Assembly: GCA_025774935.1 (NCBI GenBank)
Contig: JALGZK010000002.1
Span: forward strand, 248,001 to 312,000
Source: a bacterium
GTDB taxonomy: Bacteria; Joyebacterota; Joyebacteria; Joyebacterales; Joyebacteraceae
Length of the DNA stretch: 64,000 nucleotides
Reading direction: 5' to 3'
This document shows, in pieces, positions 32,946 through 45,902 of the stretch. Both the position numbers and the translations under genes were made by a program. Below the pieces are notes generated by a model. The model worked only from the letters and a program-made list of their open reading frames with translations, was not told where the DNA came from and made no database searches. The stretch's first letter is position 1. Each line of letters begins with the position of its first letter.

Positions 32946-33812
32946 ATGAACCGGAAGGCGCTCGGAAAGGGACTGGGAGCACTCATCCCCGACGCCGCCG
33001 ACGACATGGGCGCGGGCCAGGTGCGGGAGCTGCCGATCGCGGAGATCGAGCCTAACAGCGAGCAGCCGCGAACGCGCTTCGATGAAGAGGCGATCGAGGA
33101 GCTGGCGCGCTCCATCTCCATTCACGGGATCGTCCAGCCGGTGATGGTGCGCACGAAGCCGGCCGGAGGCTATCGTCTCATCGTCGGGGAGCGGAGGTTG
33201 CGCGCGTCGAAGCGGGCGGGGCTGGCGACGATCCAAGCGATCGTGAGGGACGTCGACGAGGCGATGTCGCTGGAGCTGGCCATGGTCGAGAACCTCCAGC
33301 GCGAGGACCTGAATCCGATCGACGAAGCGCACGGGTACGAGGCTCTGATGGAGATCGCCGAGGTGACGCAGGCGGACGTCGCAGACCGGGTCGGTAAGGA
33401 TCGGAGCACGGTCGCGAACGCCCTGAGGCTCCTGGCTCTCCCGCCGGAGGTGCAGGAGATGCTGTCGGACGGTCGCCTCTCGGCCGGCCACGGGAGGGCC
33501 GTGCTGGGCGCCTCGTCGGCCGAGAACCAGCGGGCGCTTGCGCAAAAGGCGGTATCGAAGGGCCTCTCGGTACGAGAGGTCGAAGCGCTGGCTCGTGGGG
33601 TGAGGAAGCGCAGGAAGGCCGCGAGGTCCAGGAGGAGCGACGACCCGGTCGTCCGCGAGTGGGAGGAGCGGCTCCAGCGCATTCTGGGGACACAGGTCAG
33701 GATCGACCGCATGGGCAAGGAGGGTACGATTCGGATCGAGTACTACTCGGACGAGGACCTCGAGAGGATCTTGGAGGCGCTCGCCACGCTGGAGTTCCAC
33801 AGGCAGGAGTGA
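32946..33812 (+). CDS. parB: Chromosome partitioning protein ParB/Spo0J
   Basis: MNRKALGKGLGALIPD; EPNSEQPRTRFDEEAIEELARSI; GYRLIVGERRLRASKRAGL. Confidence 0.96.
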   Translation: MNRKALGKGLGALIPDAADDMGAGQVRELPIAEIEPNSEQPRTRFDEEAIEELARSISIHGIVQPVMVRTKPAGGYRLIVGERRLRASKRAGLATIQAIVRDVDEAMSLELAMVENLQREDLNPIDEAHGYEALMEIAEVTQADVADRVGKDRSTVANALRLLALPPEVQEMLSDGRLSAGHGRAVLGASSAENQRALAQKAVSKGLSVREVEALARGVRKRRKAARSRRSDDPVVREWEERLQRILGTQVRIDRMGKEGTIRIEYYSDEDLERILEALATLEFHRQE

Positions 33813-33847
33813 GGGCGTCGGAGGGGCGCGACAGCGTCCGATAGATG

Positions 33848-33876
33848 TTGACTTGGCAAAGGTCGTTTGGTAAGTT
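33848..33876 (+). promoter_or_regulatory. Predicted promoter for bactofilin gene
   Basis: TTGACT (33848-33853), 17-nt spacer, TAAGTT (33871-33876). Confidence 0.4.
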
Positions 33877-33962
33877 CAACCGTTCACTCGCCTCCGGGGC
33901 GTGTGAGAAACCGGATTCGACGCGAGGTGCCTCGAATCCACATGGATGGTAGGGGGTACGTC

Positions 33963-34409
33963 ATGTTCACCAGAGACGACGAAAGGACAGTCGGCAGCGT
34001 GAACACGATCATCGGAGAAGGGACGACCCTCAAGGGCGACGTCAAAGTTGAGGGGAGTATCCAAGTCGACGGTGACTTCGACGGGACGATCGGCGCGAGC
34101 GACACCCTGGTCGTGGGAGAGACCGGGAAGGTCGAGGGTGACGCGACGGTCGCGAACGCGGTCATCGGCGGCAAGATGTACGGCAACGTCTTCGCCTCCG
34201 GGAAGATCGAGCTTCAGCGCGGGTCCCAGCTGCTCGGCGACATCAAGACACGCGGTCTGGTAATCGAGGACGGCGTGGTCTTCCAGGGGAACTGCCAGAT
34301 GGGGGACGTGGGCGACACGCCAGTGATTCGTCGCGCCACGGGTGGTCTGGACCTCACGGAAGACGAGGAGCTGGAAGAGGAGCTCGAGGAGAGCGAAGCA
34401 ACGCTGTAG
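33963..34409 (+). CDS. Bactofilin-family (DUF583) polymer-forming protein
   Basis: Start taken at ATG 33963 (MFTRDDERTVGSVNTIIGEGTTLKGDVKVEGSIQVDGDFDGTI), beta-helix repeats. Confidence 0.9.
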   Translation: MFTRDDERTVGSVNTIIGEGTTLKGDVKVEGSIQVDGDFDGTIGASDTLVVGETGKVEGDATVANAVIGGKMYGNVFASGKIELQRGSQLLGDIKTRGLVIEDGVVFQGNCQMGDVGDTPVIRRATGGLDLTEDEELEEELEESEATL

Positions 34410-34671
34410 CGCAAGGGGCCACGTGGTAGCGGGTTCCGCCGCACGAGCGGGAGGCGCGGACATCCACGTGTGGACAAGTGTGCACAGCGGCCCCTCACCG
34501 ACATACTTCCATACAGCATGAGCACTTAGGCGGTCCCGGTCGGAGGAACGTGGGTGGCTTATCCACCGGGACGCGTTCTCGGATATGACCGAGTTGGCCG
34601 TCAAGGTGCGCACACGAGCGGAGGTCGGACGACCTCCGCTATGCGACAAGCGCGGGGCCGAGGAGGACGCG

Positions 34672-34989
34672 TTGGTTTCTGAAGCGATCGAGCGCATCAG
34701 GAGCGCCGAGAGGGAATCTGAAGAAGCGCTCCGTCGGGCACGGGCAGACTCCAAGAAGCTCGTCGCAGAAGCGCACGAGCAGTCTGAGCACATGCTCGAC
34801 ACGATGCGGAAGGAAGCGCGTGACGAGGAACGCTCTCTCGTCGATAAGTCGCGGGCGGACGCGGAGGCGGAGGCCGAGCGGATTGTTGCGGAGAGCAGAA
34901 CGGGCGTTGAGCAGGTGAGGGCCTCGGCGGGCGGCAAGGTCGCCGCCGGGGTAGCGAAGGTCCTCGAATCGATCACGGCTGCGGCCTGA
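34672..34989 (+). CDS. V/A-type ATP synthase peripheral-stalk subunit G/H-like
   Basis: Coiled-coil Ala/Glu/Arg-rich. TTG 34672 has GGAGG 5 nt upstream and fits the expected size better than the ORF-track start at 34585. Confidence 0.65.
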   Translation: MVSEAIERIRSAERESEEALRRARADSKKLVAEAHEQSEHMLDTMRKEARDEERSLVDKSRADAEAEAERIVAESRTGVEQVRASAGGKVAAGVAKVLESITAAA

Positions 34990-35010
34990 GGCACCCGGGG
35001 GTAATCGCGG

Positions 35011-37505
<2,495 letters not shown>

Positions 37506-37582
37506 GGTCCGCCCTGTGAGTCCGGAAGGCTGTCGCGCGCCGAAGGCGCGGACGTGTCCGCGGACGACGAAGTGAGGAAGCA

Positions 37583-38182
37583 ATGGCAGTCGACGACATC
37601 CTGAAGAAGATCAAAGCCGACGCCGAGGATGCCGCACGGGAGATTCTGGCGGAGGGCCGGAAGGATGCCGACGAGGTTCTCGCCGCCGCGCGCGCGAGGG
37701 CGGAGTCGGAGAGGGAGAAGATGCAGGCGAAGGCCCGCCAGCGCGCCGACGAGGAGCGCAACCGCATCATCACCCTCGCGAGGCTCGCTGCGCGCCGGGA
37801 CCTCCTGAACGAGAAGCAGTCCCTGATCGACCGCGTCTTCGAGGACACGAGGAAGAACATCCTCGAGATGGGCCGCGACGACTACCGCAAGCTCATCGGA
37901 AACTTCCTCAAGGACAACGTGGAAGCGGGCGACCAGGAGGTCATTCTCGACGAGGGCGAGACCCGGATCGACCAGGCGTACCTCGACGATGCGACGAGGG
38001 CTCTCGGCCTTCCGGGGAAGCTCAAGCTCTCGAGCGAGCGACGCAGCATCGGGGGCGGGTTCATCCTTCGGAGTGGGAAGATCGAGACGAACTGCGCGCT
38101 CGACACGATCCTCCGCGACGCGCGCGAGAGGCTCGAGGCCGACGTCGCGGCGATCCTGTTCGGCACAGAGGGCGGGAAGTAG
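37583..38182 (+). CDS. ntpE: V/A-type ATP synthase subunit E
   Basis: 199 aa; Ala/Glu/Arg-rich coiled coil and C-terminal SIGGGFILRSGKIETNCALDTILRDARERLEADVAAILFG. Confidence 0.88.
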   Translation: MAVDDILKKIKADAEDAAREILAEGRKDADEVLAAARARAESEREKMQAKARQRADEERNRIITLARLAARRDLLNEKQSLIDRVFEDTRKNILEMGRDDYRKLIGNFLKDNVEAGDQEVILDEGETRIDQAYLDDATRALGLPGKLKLSSERRSIGGGFILRSGKIETNCALDTILRDARERLEADVAAILFGTEGGK

Positions 38183-38284
38183 CCGGGTGCGGAAGGGGAG
38201 TTCCGCAGCGCCGGTCCGGCAGTCACGACGCGCCACGGCCCGCCGACGGCGCCGGAGCGCATGGCGCGACGGACACGAGGAGCG

Positions 38285-39283
38285 ATGGCAGACGACACGA
38301 GATACGCATACGCGGTCGCGCGCGTGAGGGGCATGGAGACCGGTCTCCTCGACCGGCAGTGGCTCGAACGTCTCCTCTCTGAGACGGCGAACGGGGCGCT
38401 CAAGGCGCTCTCCGACTCCGCGTACGAGGAGTCCATGGCCGACGTCGGCCGACCGCAGGAGATCGAGCGCGGTCTCGTGCTGGCCTTGGGCGAGACGCTC
38501 GAGACGGTCTCCGCCATTTCGCCGGTGCCCGAGCTCATCGACCTCTTCCGACTCCGCTGGGACGCGCGGAACCTGAAGGCGCACCAGAAAGCCTCGTTCC
38601 TGAAGCTCGAGGGGGAGATCGGCGTCGCGTCGGGCGTGGGGACGATCGACGTCTCCGTTCTCGAGAAGGCCGTCCAGGAGAAGGACTACACGGCGCTCCC
38701 GGACTTCCTCGCGGAAGCTGCGCGCACGGCCGAGGAGGCTTACCGGGATCGCGGCGAGCTGTCCGTCATCGACGCCGTGATCGACCGGGCGATGTGGAAG
38801 CACTCGCTCGACACGGCGACGGGGCACAGGGACACGTTCCTGCGCGGCTTCTTCCAGATCGAGATCGACCTCGCAAACGTGAAGACGTTCGCCCGCATGA
38901 AGGAAGCGAACAGGGACCGCGCCGACCTCGGGGCCGCGTTCGTTCCCGGCGGCACCCTCGAGCTCTCGCTCTTCGAGGGACTCCTCGGGGAACCGATGGA
39001 CGCCTTCGCCCGGGCGCTCGAGTATGGACGGTACGGCGCGCTCACTCCGGTCTTCCGGGAGTGGACTCCCGAGCGCATCTACACGCTGGAGCTCGTGTGT
39101 GACAACGTGCTCCTGAAGGAGATCGAGAAGGCGAAGACGATCGCCTACGGCATCGAGCCGCTCGTGGCGTTCATCGTCTACCGACAGATCGAGATCAAGC
39201 TCATCAGGACGGCCGTCATTGCGAAGCTCGACGGGGCCGACCGCAGCGACATCGAAGCGCGGCTCAGGATGACACATGTCTAA
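38285..39283 (+). CDS. ntpC: V/A-type ATP synthase subunit C
   Basis: Start taken at ATG 38285 (MADDTRYAYAVARVRGMETGLLDRQWLERLL); V-ATPase C/AC39 family. Confidence 0.85.
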   Translation: MADDTRYAYAVARVRGMETGLLDRQWLERLLSETANGALKALSDSAYEESMADVGRPQEIERGLVLALGETLETVSAISPVPELIDLFRLRWDARNLKAHQKASFLKLEGEIGVASGVGTIDVSVLEKAVQEKDYTALPDFLAEAARTAEEAYRDRGELSVIDAVIDRAMWKHSLDTATGHRDTFLRGFFQIEIDLANVKTFARMKEANRDRADLGAAFVPGGTLELSLFEGLLGEPMDAFARALEYGRYGALTPVFREWTPERIYTLELVCDNVLLKEIEKAKTIAYGIEPLVAFIVYRQIEIKLIRTAVIAKLDGADRSDIEARLRMTHV

Positions 39284-39602
39284 GATCGCGTTCATTGGCG
39301 ACAGGGATTCGGTGTGGGGATTCAGAGCCTTCGGAATCGCGGCGATTCCGGTTGCGGACGCCGACGGCGCGCGCGACGCTTTTGCCGCCGCGGTACGCGA
39401 GGGCTACGCGATCATCTTCGTCACCGAAGACGTCTACGAGGCCTGCTCCGAACAGATCCGGGAGTACCGGGACCAGGCCATCCCGACGGTGACGCTTCTT
39501 CCGGACGTGAGAGGTTCGAGGGGTCTCGCGGCAGACGAGATCCACCAGGCTGTCTCCGCAGCGATCGGCGCGGACATCCTGGCCGACTCGGGGAACGACT
39601 AG
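39276..39602 (+). CDS. ntpF: V/A-type ATP synthase subunit F
   Basis: 108 aa; KIAFIGDRDSVWGFRAFGIAAIPVADADGARDAF...YAIIFVTEDVYE. Confidence 0.92.
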   Translation: MSKIAFIGDRDSVWGFRAFGIAAIPVADADGARDAFAAAVREGYAIIFVTEDVYEACSEQIREYRDQAIPTVTLLPDVRGSRGLAADEIHQAVSAAIGADILADSGND

Positions 39603-39650
39603 TCGGTCCTGTAATGGGGTCGCGGGTCGGCCGTCGACAGGAGAATGAGA

Positions 39651-41444
39651 ATGGCTGAAGCGAACGTCCAGGGAACCATCAGAAAGGTGTCGGGGCCGCT
39701 CGTCGTGGCCGACGGGATGCGCGAGGCGCGGATGTTCGACGTCGTCCTCGTCAGCGACAAGAAGCTCATCGGCGAGATTATCGAGGTCAAGGGCGACCTC
39801 GCGTCGATCCAGGTATACGAGGAGACCGGCGGGCTGGGACCGGATGAACCGGTGGTGTCGTTGGGTGAGCCGCTCTCCGTGGAGCTGGGGCCGGGCCTCA
39901 TCGAGTCGATCTACGACGGCATCCAGCGGCCGCTCGACGCGATCAGGGATCAGGTGGGCGACCGCATCACGCGCGGGATCCACGTCCCCGGTCTCAATCG
40001 CGAGAAGAAGTGGGACTTCGTCGCGACGGCGAAGGTCGGCGATGAAGTTGTCGGCGGCGATATCCTCGGGACCGTCAACGAGACGAAGCTCGTCGAGCAC
40101 CGTATCCTCGTCCCGCCGGGAGTCTCGGGCAAGATCACGAAGCTCGCGAGCGGGTCGTTCACGGTCGAGGACACGATCGGAGAGCTCGACACGGGCGCCG
40201 GCAAGCAGGATCTCATGCTCATGCACAGGTGGCCCGTGCGCCTTGCGCGGCCGTACAAGGAGCGGCTGACGCCGGAGGAGCCGCTCGTCACCGGCCAGCG
40301 CGTCATCGACGCGTTCTTCCCGATCGGCAAGGGGGGCACTGCGTGCGTGCCGGGCCCGTTCGGAGCCGGCAAGACCGTCATCCAGCATCAGCTCGCGAAG
40401 TGGGCCGACGCCGAGATCGTCATCTTCATCGGCTGCGGCGAGCGCGGGAACGAGATGACCGACGTGCTCATGGAGTTCCCGGAGCTCACCGACCCTCGTT
40501 CGGGCGAGCCCCTCATGAAGCGGACCGTGCTCGTCGCGAACACGTCGAACATGCCGGTCGCGGCGCGTGAGGCGTCGATCTACACCGGCATCACGATCGC
40601 CGAGTACTTCCGCGACATGGGTTACTCCGTGGCGCTCATGGCCGACTCGACGTCGAGGTGGGCCGAGGCGCTCCGCGAGATGTCCGGACGCCTCGAGGAG
40701 ATGCCCGGCGAGGAAGGCTACCCCGCGTACCTTCCCGCGCGCGCCGCGCAGTTCTACGAGCGCGCCGGTCGCGTCGTCTGCATGGGAAGGGAGGACAGAA
40801 TCGGTGCCCTCTCCGCAGTCGGCGCCGTGTCGCCGCCCGGCGGCGACCTCTCCGACCCGGTCGTTCAGGCGACGCTCAAGGTCGTGAAGGTCTTCTGGTC
40901 GCTCGAGGACTGGCTCGCGTACGAGCGGCACTTCCCGGCGATCAACTGGCTCACGAGCTACTCGCTCTACCACGAGAGCCTCGAGGGCTACTTCCGGACG
41001 GAGGTCTCCGAGGAATGGGAGACCATGCGCTCCGAGGCGATGAAGACCCTCCAGCAGGAAGCGGAGCTCAAGGAAATCGCGCGCCTCGTCGGCGTCGACG
41101 CGCTCTCGAACCGCGACCGCCTCATCCTGGGAACCGCGAAGGCGCTCCGCGAGGACTTCCTGCACCAGAACGCGTTCGACGACGTCGACACGTACACGTC
41201 GTTCCCGAAGCAGTTCGCGATGCTCAAGAACATCATGTCGTTCAACCGGTACGCGAACGACGCCATCTCGCAGGGCATCCAGGCGGAGGAGCTGTTCGCG
41301 CTCCCCGTCAACGAGGAGATCTCGCGCTCGCGCTACGTCCCCGAGGCGGAGCTGAACCAGCTCGAGGCGATCGGCGGGCGAATCGAGAGCGAGATTCGCG
41401 GGCTCGTCGAACAGAAGGTGGGCGCGGAGGAAGGGATCGAGTAG
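39651..41444 (+). CDS. ntpA: V/A-type ATP synthase catalytic subunit A
   Basis: [17 protein letters not shown] Walker [49 protein letters not shown]. Confidence 0.97.
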   Translation: MAEANVQGTIRKVSGPLVVADGMREARMFDVVLVSDKKLIGEIIEVKGDLASIQVYEETGGLGPDEPVVSLGEPLSVELGPGLIESIYDGIQRPLDAIRDQVGDRITRGIHVPGLNREKKWDFVATAKVGDEVVGGDILGTVNETKLVEHRILVPPGVSGKITKLASGSFTVEDTIGELDTGAGKQDLMLMHRWPVRLARPYKERLTPEEPLVTGQRVIDAFFPIGKGGTACVPGPFGAGKTVIQHQLAKWADAEIVIFIGCGERGNEMTDVLMEFPELTDPRSGEPLMKRTVLVANTSNMPVAAREASIYTGITIAEYFRDMGYSVALMADSTSRWAEALREMSGRLEEMPGEEGYPAYLPARAAQFYERAGRVVCMGREDRIGALSAVGAVSPPGGDLSDPVVQATLKVVKVFWSLEDWLAYERHFPAINWLTSYSLYHESLEGYFRTEVSEEWETMRSEAMKTLQQEAELKEIARLVGVDALSNRDRLILGTAKALREDFLHQNAFDDVDTYTSFPKQFAMLKNIMSFNRYANDAISQGIQAEELFALPVNEEISRSRYVPEAELNQLEAIGGRIESEIRGLVEQKVGAEEGIE

Positions 41445-41534
41445 AACGCGCGGCCTCGGACCGGCCGCGGCGGAGACAGGCAACCATCCGATGACACGGG
41501 AGTTCGAACCGAGCGCATCACGGGGGAAGATGTC

Positions 41535-42932
41535 ATGGTGAAGGAGTACAGGACCGTCCAGGAGATCGCGGGACCGCTCATCCTGGTCGGCGGCGTGTCG
41601 GGAGTGAAGTACGAGGAGCTCGTCGAAGTCGAGCTGCCGACCGGTGAGGTGAGGCAGGGGAGGGTGCTCGAGGTCAACGAGGACACGGCGCTCGTGCAGC
41701 TCTTCGAGGGCGCGTCCGGCGTGTCGGTCGACAGCGCTCGGATCCGGTTCCTGGGGCGCGGGCTCGAGCTCGGGCTCTCGCGCGACATGCTGGGCCGCGT
41801 CTTCGACGGCCTCGGCCGGCCGAAGGACGGGGGTCCGCAGATTATCCCGGAGCTCAAGCGGGACGTCGCGGGCGCTCCGATAAACCCGACGGCGCGCGAC
41901 TACCCGAACGAGTTCATTCAGACGGGGGTCTCGTCGATCGACGGGCTGAACACCCTCGTCCGCGGACAGAAGCTCCCGATCTTCAGCGGCTTCGGTCTTC
42001 CTCACGCGGAGCTCGCCGCGCAGATCGCGCGGCAGGCGGCCGTCCTCGGGGCCGAGGGTGAGTTCGCCGTCGTCTTCGCGGCGATGGGCATCACGTTCGA
42101 GGAGGCGGAGTACTTCATCTCCGACTTCCGCCGTACCGGCGCGATCGACCGCGCTGTGCTGTTCGTCAACCTCGCGAACGACCCGGCGATCGAGAGGATC
42201 GCGACGCCGAGGATGGCGCTCACGGCGGCCGAGTACCTCGCGTACGACGTCGGGATGCACGTCCTGGTCATTCTCACGGACATGACGAACTACTGTGAGG
42301 CGCTCCGTGAGATCTCGGCGGCGCGGAAAGAGGTCCCCGGCAGGCGCGGCTATCCCGGTTATCTCTATACGGACCTCTCGACCATCTACGAGCGCGCGGG
42401 GCGCATCATCGGGCGGGACGGCTCGATCACGCAGATCCCCGTGGTCTCCATGCCTGAGGACGACAAGACGCACCCGATCCCGGACCTCACCGGCTACATC
42501 ACCGAGGGCCAGATCATCCTCGACCGGAGCCTGCACCGGAAAGGCATCTACCCGCCGGTCAACGTGCTGCCGTCCCTGTCGCGTCTCCGCGACAAGGGAA
42601 TCGGCGAGGGGAGGACGCGCGAGGATCACGCGAGCCTCGCAAACCAGCTCTTCGCCGCGTACGCGCGCGGCAAGGAGGCGCAGGAGCTCGCGGTCATCCT
42701 CGGTGAAGCCGCGCTCTCTCCTGAGGACAAGGCGTTCTTCAAGTTCGCCGACGCGTTCGAGGATCGCTACGTGCGACAGTCGATCGATGAGAACCGCACG
42801 ATCGAGGAGACGCTCACGCTCGGGTGGGAGCTTCTCGAGATCCTGCCACTGTCGGAGCTCAAGCGTGTGAAGCCCGCGCAGATTGAGAAGTACCTGAAGA
42901 CGAAGACGCCGGCCGGGACTGCGGCGGAGTAG
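41535..42932 (+). CDS. ntpB: V/A-type ATP synthase subunit B
   Basis: [78 protein letters not shown]. Confidence 0.97.
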   Translation: MVKEYRTVQEIAGPLILVGGVSGVKYEELVEVELPTGEVRQGRVLEVNEDTALVQLFEGASGVSVDSARIRFLGRGLELGLSRDMLGRVFDGLGRPKDGGPQIIPELKRDVAGAPINPTARDYPNEFIQTGVSSIDGLNTLVRGQKLPIFSGFGLPHAELAAQIARQAAVLGAEGEFAVVFAAMGITFEEAEYFISDFRRTGAIDRAVLFVNLANDPAIERIATPRMALTAAEYLAYDVGMHVLVILTDMTNYCEALREISAARKEVPGRRGYPGYLYTDLSTIYERAGRIIGRDGSITQIPVVSMPEDDKTHPIPDLTGYITEGQIILDRSLHRKGIYPPVNVLPSLSRLRDKGIGEGRTREDHASLANQLFAAYARGKEAQELAVILGEAALSPEDKAFFKFADAFEDRYVRQSIDENRTIEETLTLGWELLEILPLSELKRVKPAQIEKYLKTKTPAGTAAE

Positions 42933-42971
42933 GACCGGGTCGCCCCTGGAGCGGGGCGCGAGAGAGAACGC

Positions 42972-43595
42972 ATGCGGATTCGAGCGAACCCGAACAGAAT
43001 GCAGCTCCTGAGGCTCAAGCGACGCCTCGTCCTCGCGAAGCGCGGACACAAGCTTCTCAAGGACAAGCAGGAAGAGCTGATGCGCCGCTTCCTCGGGATG
43101 GTGCACCAGGCGAGGGCGCTCAGAGAGACGGTCGAGGCCGAACTCGCGCAGGCGTACCGCGCGTTCATCTCCGCGAGGTTCGAGATGGACGCCCCGGCGA
43201 TGGAGGCCGCACTCGCGTCGTCACGCCGCCTCGTCGAGCTGCACGCGGACCGCGAGCAGGTGATGAACCTGAAGGTCCCGAAGTTCACCGTCGAGTTCCC
43301 CGCGGGAGCGGAGTTCGGCTACGGATACCTCGAGACGACCGCGGAGCTCGACCGGGCGCTCGAGCTGTACGCGGCGATCATCCCGCACCTCCTCAAGGTC
43401 GCCGAGATGGAGAAGAGCCTGCAGCTCATCGCGGCGGAGCTCGAGAAGACCAGGCGGCGCGTGAACGCCCTGGAGCACATCCTCGTCCCGAGCCTCGAGG
43501 AGACGATCCGGTTCATCTCGGACCGCCTCGGCGAGCTCGAGCGCGAGACGGCGACGCGGTTGATGAAGGTGAAGGAGATTGTGAGGGAGCACTAG
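42972..43595 (+). CDS. ntpD: V/A-type ATP synthase subunit D
   Basis: 207 aa; RIRANPNRMQLLRLKRRLVLAKRGHKLLKDKQEELMRRF; LEKTRRRVNALEHILVPSLEETIRFI. Confidence 0.95.
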   Translation: MRIRANPNRMQLLRLKRRLVLAKRGHKLLKDKQEELMRRFLGMVHQARALRETVEAELAQAYRAFISARFEMDAPAMEAALASSRRLVELHADREQVMNLKVPKFTVEFPAGAEFGYGYLETTAELDRALELYAAIIPHLLKVAEMEKSLQLIAAELEKTRRRVNALEHILVPSLEETIRFISDRLGELERETATRLMKVKEIVREH

Positions 43596-43628
43596 GCGTG
43601 TGCCTAGCTCCAGCGAGTGTACCGTGAG

Positions 43629-43658
43629 ACGGGGCCCGGACGGGGGCCCCGTTCCTCT
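43629..43658 (+). terminator. Terminator of the V/A-ATPase operon
   Basis: ACGGGGCCC ... GGGCCCCGT followed by TCCTCTT. Confidence 0.6.
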
Positions 43659-43744
43659 TGGGCACCAGCGGGTCGTCACGTTGATGGTGCACGCGAGCGG
43701 CGCCGGGTGGTATCCTCTGGCGGATCCGAGCCAATGGGAGGCGC

Positions 43745-45658
43745 ATGGCACCACGAGGGAAGCGCTCTGGGAACAGGGCGAAGAAGCGGGCGAGAAAGCG
43801 AACGGCTGACCGCGCCTCGGCGAGCGGACGACGGAGCTCCCTCAGCTCCACCGCTTGGGTCTGGATTGTCCTCGCCGCGATCCTCATCTTGGGCGGCGTC
43901 ACGCGCGGCGTCTATCTGAACGAGATCGCGCACGCGCCCGACTTCACGAACCCCCTCGCGGACGCACGCTTCAACGACTACTGGGCACGCGGACTCGCGT
44001 TCGGAGATTGGGCCTTTCCCGACGACCTCGATGACCCCCAACTCAGAACGACGCCCTACTTCAGGGCGCCCGGATACCCGTACTTCCTCGGGTTCGTCTA
44101 TGGTGTGACGGGGCCGGGTCACGTCGGCCCGCGCGTCGTCCAGATGATCCTCGGCCTCGCGAGCGCGCTCCTCGCGTTCCTTCTCGCCCGGCGGTGGTTC
44201 GGGACCGGGATCGGGCTCGTGCTCGCCGGGCTGATGTCGTTCTACTGGATCTTCATCTACTTCGAGGGAGAATTCCACGCGCCGCCGGTTCTCATACCGC
44301 TTCTCCTCCTTCTGACGATCCTCCTCGCGCAGTGGACCGAGAAGGCGACACTGTGGTCGGGACTCGCAGCCGGCGTGTGTCTCGGGGTCGCCGCGCTCCT
44401 CCGTCAGAACGTGCTTCTGTTCCTCCCGGCCGTCGCAGTCTGGTCGGTCTGGCTCGGGCGCCGCGGAAGGAGAAAGCGATCGCTTCTCCTCGGATTCGCG
44501 GGCCTGGTCCTCGGGACGATCGTCGCCGTGATGCCGGCGACGGTGCGGAACCACGTCGTCGCTCGCGAGTTCGTCCCGATCACGACGGGCGCCGGGGCGA
44601 ACCTGCTCATGGGCAACAACGAAGCCGCCACCGGGTTCGTGGCGGGCGAGGTCCCCGGGTACGGCAAGTTCAAAACTGCGTACGACTATCCCGGCATCGT
44701 CGCGAGGCTCGAGGAGAGACTGGGGCGGGAGCTCACTTACTCGGAGGCATCCTCGTATCTGACGGACGAAGCGGTCGGGTTCATCCGCGAGAACCCGGGG
44801 AAGGCGCTCAGGCTGACAGGAAGGAAGGTCCTCCTCTTCTGGGGCCCGTGGGAGGTCCCCCACAGCAAGATGGTCCAGGAGGCCCGGGACGCCTCCGGCG
44901 TCCTCGCGAGGATCCCCGGGAACTTCCCCCTTGTGGTGGCGCTGTTCGCAGCGGGCGTGCTCCTGGCTTTCTGGGACGCGCGGGCGAGACGGGCTGCGGC
45001 GCGTGCCGAGAGGGCGAGTCTTGAGGCCCGATGGGAGGTCTCGGTCCTCGTTCTGCTCTTCGTCCTCGCCTGGTTCGTCTCGATCGTCCCGTTCTTCGTC
45101 ACCGCGCGGTATCGGGTACCGGTGATTCCGTTTCTCCTCGTGTTCGCCGCCTACGCGCTCGTCCGCATCGGCGAGTTCGCCGCTGCCCGCGACTGGAGGA
45201 GCGCCGGTGTCTGGGTGTTGGTCGCAGTCGCGGTCTACGTGCCGGCATCGATCAACTTCGTTCAGTTCGAAGCCGATCCCGCCAAGTGGCACTACGATCG
45301 CGGGTTCGCGCACTCGCGCGCGGGCGAGCTGGACCGGGCCGTCGCGGAGTTCGAGAGTGCGCTCCGAATCAACCCCGAGCACTGGCAGGCGCGCGCAGAC
45401 CTCGGGGTGACCTTCCTCATGCAGGGGAGGACCGACCAGGGGATCGCGCACCTGGCCGAGGCGCTTCGCCTGAACCCCGACTATGCCTTCGGCCATCACA
45501 GCCTCGCTCTCGCGTACGCGAACACGGGCAGGTTCGATGAGAGCATTCATCATCTGAACGAGACGCTGAGGCTCGATCCCGGCTTCCGCGGCGCCAGGGA
45601 GGAGCTGGCGATGGTCATCGAGGCCCGGGACCGGCAGCGAGCAGGAGGAGTTCCGTAG
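43745..45658 (+). CDS. Multi-TM glycosyltransferase (GT39/ArnT-like) fused to C-terminal TPR repeats
   Basis: 637 aa; about 10 TM segments with TTPYFRAPGYPYFLGFVYGVTG; C-terminal TPRs WHYDRGFAHSRAGELDRAVAEFESALRINPEHWQARADLG... Confidence 0.7.
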   Translation: MAPRGKRSGNRAKKRARKRTADRASASGRRSSLSSTAWVWIVLAAILILGGVTRGVYLNEIAHAPDFTNPLADARFNDYWARGLAFGDWAFPDDLDDPQLRTTPYFRAPGYPYFLGFVYGVTGPGHVGPRVVQMILGLASALLAFLLARRWFGTGIGLVLAGLMSFYWIFIYFEGEFHAPPVLIPLLLLLTILLAQWTEKATLWSGLAAGVCLGVAALLRQNVLLFLPAVAVWSVWLGRRGRRKRSLLLGFAGLVLGTIVAVMPATVRNHVVAREFVPITTGAGANLLMGNNEAATGFVAGEVPGYGKFKTAYDYPGIVARLEERLGRELTYSEASSYLTDEAVGFIRENPGKALRLTGRKVLLFWGPWEVPHSKMVQEARDASGVLARIPGNFPLVVALFAAGVLLAFWDARARRAAARAERASLEARWEVSVLVLLFVLAWFVSIVPFFVTARYRVPVIPFLLVFAAYALVRIGEFAAARDWRSAGVWVLVAVAVYVPASINFVQFEADPAKWHYDRGFAHSRAGELDRAVAEFESALRINPEHWQARADLGVTFLMQGRTDQGIAHLAEALRLNPDYAFGHHSLALAYANTGRFDESIHHLNETLRLDPGFRGAREELAMVIEARDRQRAGGVP

Positions 45659-45710
45659 ACGACTCCCGGGACGCTCCCGCCCGGAACCAAGATCAACCGC
45701 ACGCGGACTC

Positions 45711-45727
45711 GGGCCCCACGGGGCCCC
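45711..45727 (+). terminator. GC hairpin after the GT39/TPR gene
   Basis: GGGCCCC AC GGGGCCCC followed by GTTCTCG. Confidence 0.35.
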
Positions 45728-45788
45728 GTTCTCGCACCGCGGGGGAACACCTCGGCTGATTGTCCTTCAGAAACCGTCCCAGAGGGTG

Positions 45789-45794
45789 TATAAT
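45789..45794 (+). promoter_or_regulatory. Perfect -10 hexamer upstream of the S8 protease gene
   Basis: TATAAT at 45789-45794, about 110 nt before the start; no clear -35 found. Confidence 0.3.
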
Positions 45795-45902
45795 GGGGTC
45801 GGTTCAGACCATTCCTTATGTAGACGCAGGTTCTCGACCCGAGCTTTCGAACGGAGCGATCCGGGCGGAGATTGATGCCCTCGCTCCAGAAGGAGGAGAG
45901 TC

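Noticed and set aside
39264-43106. 1280-aa minus-strand ORF antisense to the V/A-ATPase genes
   Set aside because: Fully antisense to ntpA/ntpB with strong family signatures; low-complexity R/E/D/H/V composition is typical of a GC-rich shadow frame.
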